From NCBI GenBank assembly GCA_963667595.2, contig CAXXWD010000011.1:70614-134613 (forward strand): 64,000 bases of DNA, given 5' to 3'. Source of the DNA: JAHJQZ01 sp963667595 (lineage in GTDB: Bacteria > Pseudomonadota > Alphaproteobacteria > Rhizobiales > Devosiaceae). The translations under genes were made by a program, and so were the position numbers. Every line of letters begins with the position of its first letter. The stretch's first letter is position 1. Below the pieces are notes generated by a model, which saw only the letters and a program-made list of their open reading frames with translations, did no database searches and was not told the origin of the DNA. This document shows, piece by piece, positions 58,462 through 64,000 of the stretch.

Positions 58462-60567
58462 TCACGCCGCGCCGGAACGGGTGAACTCCCTGTCGAGTTC
58501 GTCGTCGGCGGCATCGAGGTCGAGATCGAAGCCACCGGAAGGAGAGGCCGCAGGCTTCTGAGGACGCATATGCGGTGCCTTGTGCATGACCGCCGCCCTG
58601 AGGCTGTCCCCGTGATTGGCCGGAGAGGCGGCCGGCTTTGGCTTGCTCACGCGCGGCACGCCGGCCGTCATATGTTCGTCCACCTTGAAATAGGCGATGG
58701 CGGATTGAAGCTCATCGGCCTGGCTGGCCAGCTCTTCGGCGGTCGAAGACATTTCCTCGGACGCACTGGTGTTCTGCTGGGTGACCTTGTCGAGTTGCTG
58801 GATTGCCGTGTTGATCTGGGTGGCGCCCGCGTTCTGTTCGCGGCTGGCGGCCGAGATTTCCTCGACCAGTTCGGCCGTCCGCTGGATATCGGGCACCAGC
58901 TTGGCCAGCATCTCGCCCGAGGACTGGGCCGCCTTCACGGTGTCGTCGGAAAGGGTGGAGATTTCCGTCGCGGCGGTCTGGCTGCGTTCCGCCAGTTTCC
59001 GGACTTCCGAAGCCACGACCGCGAAACCGCGACCATGTTCGCCGGCCCGGGCGGCTTCCACCGCCGCGTTGAGGGCCAGAAGATCAGTCTGGCGGGCGAT
59101 TTCCTGCACCACCATGATCTTTTCGGCGATGGTCTGCATGGCCTTGACCGCCTTCTCCACCGCCTCGCCGCTCGCCTTGGCGTCAAGCGCCGACTGGCGG
59201 GCGATCTTTTCGGTCTGGGAGGCGTTGTCGGCGCTCTGCTTGATGGTCGACGCCATTTCTTCCATCGAGGCGGACGCTTCTTCCGTGGAAGAGGCCTGTT
59301 CGGTCGCCCCCTGGCTCAGCTGTTCGGCGGTTGCGGACAGTTCCTGGCTGCCAGAGGCGACATTGTTGGTTGCCGAGGTCACCTTGGCGACGACGTCGCG
59401 CAGACGGTCGACCATGGTATTGAGCGTCTTGATCAGATCGGCGACCTCGTCGTCGCCCCGCGCTTCCGCAGTGGTGTTAAGATCGCCATCGGCAACGGAA
59501 TTGGCCAGCTTGATGGCACTGGCAAGCGCCCGGGAGATGGACATGATAATCCAGAAAGCGGCCACCGCAGCGATCATAGCCGAACCGATAAGCAGGCCGA
59601 TCAACAGCATGCGGCTTTGCTCGTACAAGGCGTTGGCGTTCTGTGTGGCTTCTTCGAGAACGACATTGTTGCGGTCGACCATGGAGTCGACCAGCGTGCT
59701 GATCTGGTCACGGACCGGCTTGGCAAGGTTGTCGCTGATCTGTATGGCGTTGTACTGCGACCGCTGTTCCGAAATGGCGTTGCCCTTTTCCATGGCCTTT
59801 TCCAGGGCGGTGTAGTCTACCTTCACCTGGTTGAGCAGCGCCATTTCCGAGCCGGAAACCTGCCGGCCGAGGCGATCGAGAATGGCGGGTACCTTGGCCG
59901 AGCCGTCGACGTAATCGTCGATCCATTTGTCCTGGTTCTCCGGATAGGAAGAGGCCAGAAGAATGTTGCGGTGCCTGCGGAAAGCCTCCGTGGTCGCCTG
60001 CATCAGCTCGTAAACGGAGCGATAGGTCTGGACGGCGCCGATATCTCCACTCATGGCCCGGGCCTCGACGGCATCGCGCAGGGAGGTGATGCTGGTGTTG
60101 AAGGCGCTCATGGCCGGCGTGCCTTCGCCCGTCGTCACCTTGAAGGCGGTGTCATCGGAGTTCTTGAGGATTTCGTCCTGAATTTGCGTGACAAACTCAC
60201 GATACTGGGCGAACAGCTCGATGGCCTTGGCCATGTTGGCGTTGGATTCCGCCACGCTGAACTTGCCGTCCATAGCCTTCATCTCGGCCAGCACTTCATC
60301 ATAAGTGCTGTCGATTTCGTTGTGTCTCGACATCATGCTCGCCTCGTCCTTGGCGAGGGTCATGGCACGGATGCTGTTGGCGATGGAGGTCATGCCAACC
60401 TTGACCTTCTTGAGCTCAAGCGAGCGTTCCACCGGACCCGCGATGATGTTCCGCATCGAATCGTTGATGCTTCCGAGATTCTGCAGCGCGAAGAACATGC
60501 TGGCTGCGGACAGCGCGACGACGACGACAAAAGTCGCTGTCAGTTTTGTCTTTATGGTCAGTCTCAT
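58462..60567 (-). CDS. Methyl-accepting chemotaxis protein of the che operon
   Basis: A 701-residue receptor. Helix 1 is at about residues 9-29, followed by a long helical periplasmic domain (about 30-320, HBM/4HB-like size), helix 2 near 322-345, HAMP (about 345-400), and the signalling domain with tip VQEIARQTDLLALNAAVEAA followed by RAGEHGRGFAVVASEVRKLA. The C-terminus has an extra Pro/Ala-rich tail with an acidic end (DLDAADDELDREFTRSGAA). Start overlaps the upstream cheW stop (ATGA). Confidence 0.92.
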   Translation of the reverse strand: MRLTIKTKLTATFVVVVALSAASMFFALQNLGSINDSMRNIIAGPVERSLELKKVKVGMTSIANSIRAMTLAKDEASMMSRHNEIDSTYDEVLAEMKAMDGKFSVAESNANMAKAIELFAQYREFVTQIQDEILKNSDDTAFKVTTGEGTPAMSAFNTSITSLRDAVEARAMSGDIGAVQTYRSVYELMQATTEAFRRHRNILLASSYPENQDKWIDDYVDGSAKVPAILDRLGRQVSGSEMALLNQVKVDYTALEKAMEKGNAISEQRSQYNAIQISDNLAKPVRDQISTLVDSMVDRNNVVLEEATQNANALYEQSRMLLIGLLIGSAMIAAVAAFWIIMSISRALASAIKLANSVADGDLNTTAEARGDDEVADLIKTLNTMVDRLRDVVAKVTSATNNVASGSQELSATAEQLSQGATEQASSTEEASASMEEMASTIKQSADNASQTEKIARQSALDAKASGEAVEKAVKAMQTIAEKIMVVQEIARQTDLLALNAAVEAARAGEHGRGFAVVASEVRKLAERSQTAATEISTLSDDTVKAAQSSGEMLAKLVPDIQRTAELVEEISAASREQNAGATQINTAIQQLDKVTQQNTSASEEMSSTAEELASQADELQSAIAYFKVDEHMTAGVPRVSKPKPAASPANHGDSLRAAVMHKAPHMRPQKPAASPSGGFDLDLDAADDELDREFTRSGAA

Positions 60568-61058
60568 AGTGAAGCCCTTTCGTCTTCGGAGGCCGCGTTG
60601 CCGAGGTCCTGTAGTTCAAAAATCTTTTCGAGGTTGGGGATGATCACGAAGTCGCCATCGCGTTTGCCGATGCCGCGCACGAATTCCTTGCGCCAGCGCA
60701 TGCCGACACGGGGCGCCTCCTGAATCTGGGTGGATTCGATCTCGGTGACGCTTTCGACCTTGTCGGCGATAATGCCGGCAACGGTGGCGTCACCGTCGAT
60801 ATCGAGTTCGAGAACGATAATGCGCGTGTCTTCATCGGGTTCGGGACGATCCATGCCGAACACGACGCGCATGTCGGCCAGCGGCACGACACGGCCGCGC
60901 ACATTGATCAATCCGTTGACGAAGGCCGACGCGCCGGGCACCTCGGTGATCGGCACCATATCCAGAATCTCGCGGACCTGTTCGGCCTTGATGGCGAAGA
61001 TTTCATCCTGCAGTTTCAGGGTCAGCGCCGTCATGGCGTTTGACGCGACGTCGGTCAT
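60564..61058 (-). CDS. cheW: Chemotaxis coupling protein CheW (second copy)
   Basis: A 164-residue CheW: TLKLQDEIFAIKAEQVREIL, FVNGLINVRGRVVPLADMRV, VFGMDR, GIIADKVESVTEIESTQIQE and GIGKRDGDFVIIPNLEKIFE. It overlaps both cheA and the MCP by ATGA, so all are translated together. Confidence 0.95.
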   Translation of the reverse strand: MTDVASNAMTALTLKLQDEIFAIKAEQVREILDMVPITEVPGASAFVNGLINVRGRVVPLADMRVVFGMDRPEPDEDTRIIVLELDIDGDATVAGIIADKVESVTEIESTQIQEAPRVGMRWRKEFVRGIGKRDGDFVIIPNLEKIFELQDLGNAASEDERASL

Positions 61059-63142
61059 GCTGCCTTCCCCCTGTTGTCCGCGGCGCTCCGTTCCGACTGG
61101 GTCTGGCCGATATTCACCAGGTTCACCGTGTCGAGGATCAGCGCCACCGTGCCGTCACCAAGGATGGTGGCGCCTGAAAAGGCCTTGAGCCCGGAATGGA
61201 GCTTGGAGAGCTGTTTGATGACGGTCTGGAAATTGCCGATGATCTGGTCGACGACGAGGCCGACCCGTTCCTCGCCGGTCTGGACGATGACGACCTTCTG
61301 GTGCGCTTCCGGCGCGCCGGAGGCCCGGAACATCTCGCGAAGATTGAGGAAGGGGACGAGGTCGCCCCGGATATCGAGAAACCTGCGCCCGCGCGCGTTG
61401 GACTCGACATTGTCCGGCATTTCCACGCAGTCGACGACCGCCGAGAGCGGAATCGTATAACGCCCCGCGCCCACCCGCACCAGCATGCCATCGATGATGG
61501 CAAGCGTCAGCGGCAGCCGGAGGGTGACTTTGGTTCCCTTGCCCGTCTCGCTGTTGATTTCGAGGCTTCCCCTCAACCCGTCGATGGTGCGTTTGACCAC
61601 ATCCATGCCGACGCCACGCCCGGACAGGGCGGTCACTTCCTTGGCCGTCGACAGGCCCGGCAGGAAAACCATCTGGAACAGGTCGTGGTCGGTGATCTTG
61701 GAGTCCGGGGCCAGAAAGCCGGATTCTTCCGCCTTGGCGCGGATGGATGCGACATCGAGGCCGGCGCCGTCGTCCGAAACCGAGATTGCCACTTCCGCGC
61801 CGGCATAGACGGCTTCAAGCCGTACCGTTCCCTTGGGTTTCTTGCCGGCGCTGATACGCAGTCCGGTCTCTTCCACGCCATGATCGACCGCATTGCGAAT
61901 GAGATGTACCAGCGGATCGGCCAACCGCTCGATCATGGTCTTGTCGAGTTCGGTTTCTTCGCCGGTGGTGATGAACTCGATCTGCTTGTCGAGATCGCGG
62001 GACAGATCGTGAATGAGGCGGCGGAACCGCGCGAACAGCGAACCGATCGGTACCATGCGGATGCTCATCGTGGTGTCGCGCAGCCCGGCGGACAGGCGCT
62101 CGAGTTCCTCGGTGACGGTCTTGAGCCCCGGATCGCTGCTCTCGTTGGCCAGAAGGTGCAGGCGCGACTGGGCGATGACCAGTTCGCCGACGCGATCCAT
62201 CAATTCATCGAGGCGTTCGGCGGGTACGCGCATCGACATGCCCGCGGCATCCGCGTCCTTTTGCGACGCGGGCGCGGTGTCGTCCGGCTTGTCCGGTTTT
62301 TGCACCACCGGAACGGCCTTTTCGGCCGGTTTGGCCGGTTCCGGAGCCGTGGGCTCGGCCGGGGTTTGCGCCTGAACCGGATCTGCAACCGTCTCTGTCG
62401 GCGCAGCGGGCGGTTCGGGCGGCACGGCGTCCGCCACGGCATCGAGCGGTTCGACGCTCAGTTCCATTTCCTCGAGGATGAACAGGAAGACATCGTTTAT
62501 CGCTTCATGCGGATCGAGGCAGTCGATATCGACCTGCCAGCCGAGATAGGTCTGTTCGGGATCAATGTCATCGAGCACCGGCACCCGGTCGGTCAGGGGG
62601 GTGACCGTCGTCGGGCCGATCTCACGCAGTTCGTCGAGAAGGAGCAGCGGATCGGTGCCGTTGAGCATGCAGCTTCCGGCCAGATGGAAAACGACGCGCC
62701 AGGTGCGCGCGACGGGCGAGGCATGCGGCGCCGGCCCGGCCTCCTCGTTTCCGGCCGCGAGCGGCGTTTCCGGGAAGACGTCCGTCACCTTGCGCAAGGC
62801 CGCCACGATCCGTTCGCCCTCGATGGAATCGACCTCGATGCTTTCGATCAGAAGCGTGACGTGATCCTTGGCATCGAGCGCGATGGCGATCAGATCGGGT
62901 GTGGCGACCGTATGGCCCTTGCGCACGCTGTCGAAGGCAGTTTCGAACTCATGGACGAAATTGGCCACGTCGAGAAACCCGAACATGGCGCCCGACCCCT
63001 TGATGGTGTGAAGGGCACGGAAAACGGTATTGACCAGTTCGTCATCATGAGGCGCCCGTTCGAGGTCCAGCAGACCCTGTTCGAGCGTTTCGAGCAGTTC
63101 GCGGGCTTCCTGGCGGAAGGTTTCGGCAGGATCGTTGCTCAT
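61055..63142 (-). CDS. cheA: Chemotaxis histidine kinase CheA
   Basis: A 695-residue CheA. P1 (HPt) domain has the phosphorylated His in FRALHTIKGSGAMFGF (about residue 45). A Pro/Ala-rich linker and P2-like region follow (about 140-300), then the P3 dimerisation helices (ERLDELMDRVGELVIAQSRL). The P4 kinase has the N box HLIRNAVDHGVEE, G1 VSDDGAGLD and G2 SGRGVGMDVVKRTID. P5 is the CheW-like domain (about 565-690). It phosphorylates CheY and CheB. Confidence 0.97.
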   Translation of the reverse strand: MSNDPAETFRQEARELLETLEQGLLDLERAPHDDELVNTVFRALHTIKGSGAMFGFLDVANFVHEFETAFDSVRKGHTVATPDLIAIALDAKDHVTLLIESIEVDSIEGERIVAALRKVTDVFPETPLAAGNEEAGPAPHASPVARTWRVVFHLAGSCMLNGTDPLLLLDELREIGPTTVTPLTDRVPVLDDIDPEQTYLGWQVDIDCLDPHEAINDVFLFILEEMELSVEPLDAVADAVPPEPPAAPTETVADPVQAQTPAEPTAPEPAKPAEKAVPVVQKPDKPDDTAPASQKDADAAGMSMRVPAERLDELMDRVGELVIAQSRLHLLANESSDPGLKTVTEELERLSAGLRDTTMSIRMVPIGSLFARFRRLIHDLSRDLDKQIEFITTGEETELDKTMIERLADPLVHLIRNAVDHGVEETGLRISAGKKPKGTVRLEAVYAGAEVAISVSDDGAGLDVASIRAKAEESGFLAPDSKITDHDLFQMVFLPGLSTAKEVTALSGRGVGMDVVKRTIDGLRGSLEINSETGKGTKVTLRLPLTLAIIDGMLVRVGAGRYTIPLSAVVDCVEMPDNVESNARGRRFLDIRGDLVPFLNLREMFRASGAPEAHQKVVIVQTGEERVGLVVDQIIGNFQTVIKQLSKLHSGLKAFSGATILGDGTVALILDTVNLVNIGQTQSERSAADNRGKAA

Positions 63143-63507
63143 TGTCCGGTGACCTTGTTGACGACAGCGATGAGCTGTTCCTGTCTGAAGGGCTTGACGA
63201 TCCAGCCCGTCGCGCCGGCGCTTTTAGCTTCGGCCTTGAGCGTTTCGTCGGATTCGGTGGTCAAAAGAATGATGGGCACCCCCTTGGAGGCCGGGTGGGC
63301 GCGGAACTTTCTGATAAACTCGATGCCGTTCATCACCGGCATGTTGAGGTCGGTCAGGATGGCATGGACCGTTTCGCTGATGGCCTTGTCGTAGCCTTGG
63401 GCGCCATCGCACGCCTCGATCACCGTGTGCCCGGCGGTTGACAGCGTCATGGACACCATCTGTCGAACGGAAGCGGAGTCGTCGATCGTCAGGATCGTCT
63501 TGGCCAT
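63139..63507 (-). CDS. cheY: Chemotaxis response regulator CheY
   Basis: A 122-residue single-domain receiver. Acidic pocket TIDDSASVRQMV, phospho-Asp in LTDLNMPVMNGIEF, Thr in LLTTESD, and Lys in WIVKPFRQEQL. It binds the flagellar switch. Overlaps the cheA start by ATGA. Confidence 0.95.
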   Translation of the reverse strand: MAKTILTIDDSASVRQMVSMTLSTAGHTVIEACDGAQGYDKAISETVHAILTDLNMPVMNGIEFIRKFRAHPASKGVPIILLTTESDETLKAEAKSAGATGWIVKPFRQEQLIAVVNKVTGQ

Positions 63508-63522
63508 GGCTATCGCTTCCCG

Positions 63523-63849
63523 TTACGCACTTGCACGCTCCCAGAGATCCCCTTCGGGCAGGGGCTCCTGATCGTTGTCGATAATGAAACCGGCGCGCAC
63601 GAGCGCCCGCTCAAGGGCACCCCCGGCCGCAAAGCGGACGGACAGTTCCTTGCCGGCCACCTCGGCGGATTTACGGGCGGCAATCAACAGTTGGAGGATG
63701 CTTGTATCGATCTTGAGGACGTTGGTGCCATCGACGACAACAGCGTGATTTTCATTGATGGCAACCCGAAGCTGTTCGCAGACCGTATTGGCCTGATGCA
63801 AAGACAGCTCGCGATCCAGCTTCACCGTAATAGCCTGAGCCGGTGACAT
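63523..63849 (-). CDS. STAS-domain protein at the head of the che operon
   Basis: A 108-residue STAS (SpoIIAA-like) protein. Core AVVVDGTNVLKIDTSILQLL carries the usual phospho-Ser position, preceded by a beta-alpha fold. It lacks partners such as an anti-sigma kinase nearby. ATG at 63849 follows AAGGGGG, 15 bases separate it from cheY, and nothing upstream in the window belongs to the same transcript. STAS proteins in chemotaxis operons are common in alphaproteobacteria; the exact role is not settled. Confidence 0.85.
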   Translation of the reverse strand: MSPAQAITVKLDRELSLHQANTVCEQLRVAINENHAVVVDGTNVLKIDTSILQLLIAARKSAEVAGKELSVRFAAGGALERALVRAGFIIDNDQEPLPEGDLWERASA

Positions 63850-64000
63850 TGTGCCCCCTTAACGGAAGCAGATGCACTCGTCCCCTTGCCAGCAATAAGT
63901 CAAGGTGCGTCCTGACCTAATGCATCCGATATTCCGGATGTTTGGTGTTCTTCACGAATTCGTAGGGAGCGTAAGCAATAGAAGATTAAATATGAGTTAC
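63850..64000. promoter_or_regulatory. Probable promoter region of the che operon
   Basis: The upstream region of the first gene of the operon; no clear -35/-10 or sigma-54 motif was seen in the 150 bases inside the window. Assigned by position only. Confidence 0.35.

Noticed and set aside
58429..60723. Plus-strand open frame of 764 codons
   Set aside because: Antisense to the MCP and cheW; its Gly/Arg/His-rich composition is an artefact of GC-rich reverse frames.
1..64000. CRISPR arrays, tRNA or rRNA genes
   Set aside because: No regularly spaced direct repeats and no tRNA-like T-arm or rRNA segments were found by reading; repeats present are palindromic and dispersed.

Overview
The window is a GC-rich alphaproteobacterial chromosome segment, most like Hyphomicrobiales (Devosiaceae-like). 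Evidence for this is the set of DUF2336, DUF2842, alphaproteobacterial-type heme A synthase CtaA, an ArsR-methyltransferase fusion next to metF, S9/L13 in a two-gene operon, and a che operon of the alphaproteobacterial kind. The assignment to a family is inference; no rRNA or tRNA gene was seen.

Layout. 1-10 kb holds housekeeping and metabolic genes: a PLP aminotransferase (cut by the window edge), a UGT-like glycosyltransferase, an agmatinase-family enzyme, a MarR regulator divergent from a small membrane protein, rplM-rpsI, ctaA, a DUF2842 protein and a membrane GGDEF/EAL protein. 10.3-20.6 kb is an exopolysaccharide cluster: deacetylase, Wzc-like chain-length protein, Wza-like export lipoprotein, a GT4 glycosyltransferase, a polyprenyl glycosylphosphotransferase, a secreted beta-propeller protein and a Wzy-like polymerase, followed by the tail of a second polymerase gene. 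20.7-22.2 kb holds a RES/Xre toxin-antitoxin pair and rnpB (RNase P RNA). 22.5-33.3 kb is mixed: a two-repeat protein of unknown function, membrane oxidoreductase, MFS and RarD transporters, TerB-DnaJ protein, metF with its ArsR-methyltransferase partner, and a DUF2336 protein. 33.7-35.1 kb is a small AT-rich accessory patch with an orphan antitoxin and an unknown membrane protein, followed by ettA.

37-46.8 kb is a chemoreceptor region: a Cys-rich small protein, a soluble receptor with reversed domain order, three MCPs (one globin-coupled) and a stand-alone CZB zinc-sensor protein. A 996-bp element with 26-bp perfect inverted ends and a single cargo gene has inserted exactly at the stop codon of the globin-coupled MCP. 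47.6-52.7 kb is a urease locus in decay: a good sigma-54 promoter and the signal-peptide codons of urtA run almost directly into the last codons of urtD, then an internally deleted urtE, and then intact ureD, ureA, ureB, an unknown gene and ureC. No ureE, ureF or ureG follows. 54-63.8 kb is one minus-strand chemotaxis operon: STAS protein, cheY, cheA, cheW, an MCP, a second cheW, cheR, cheB and a long helical protein with two receptor-hairpin-like segments; most of these genes overlap by ATGA or lie within a few bases.

Two families of palindromic intergenic repeats and several CTAG-bounded elements are scattered through the window, several of them supplying or overlapping the stop codon of the adjacent gene. 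The strongest points for follow-up are the deleted urea transporter operon, the cargo-carrying inverted-repeat element, the globin domain with Tyr at the proximal His position, and the unusual chemotaxis proteins.
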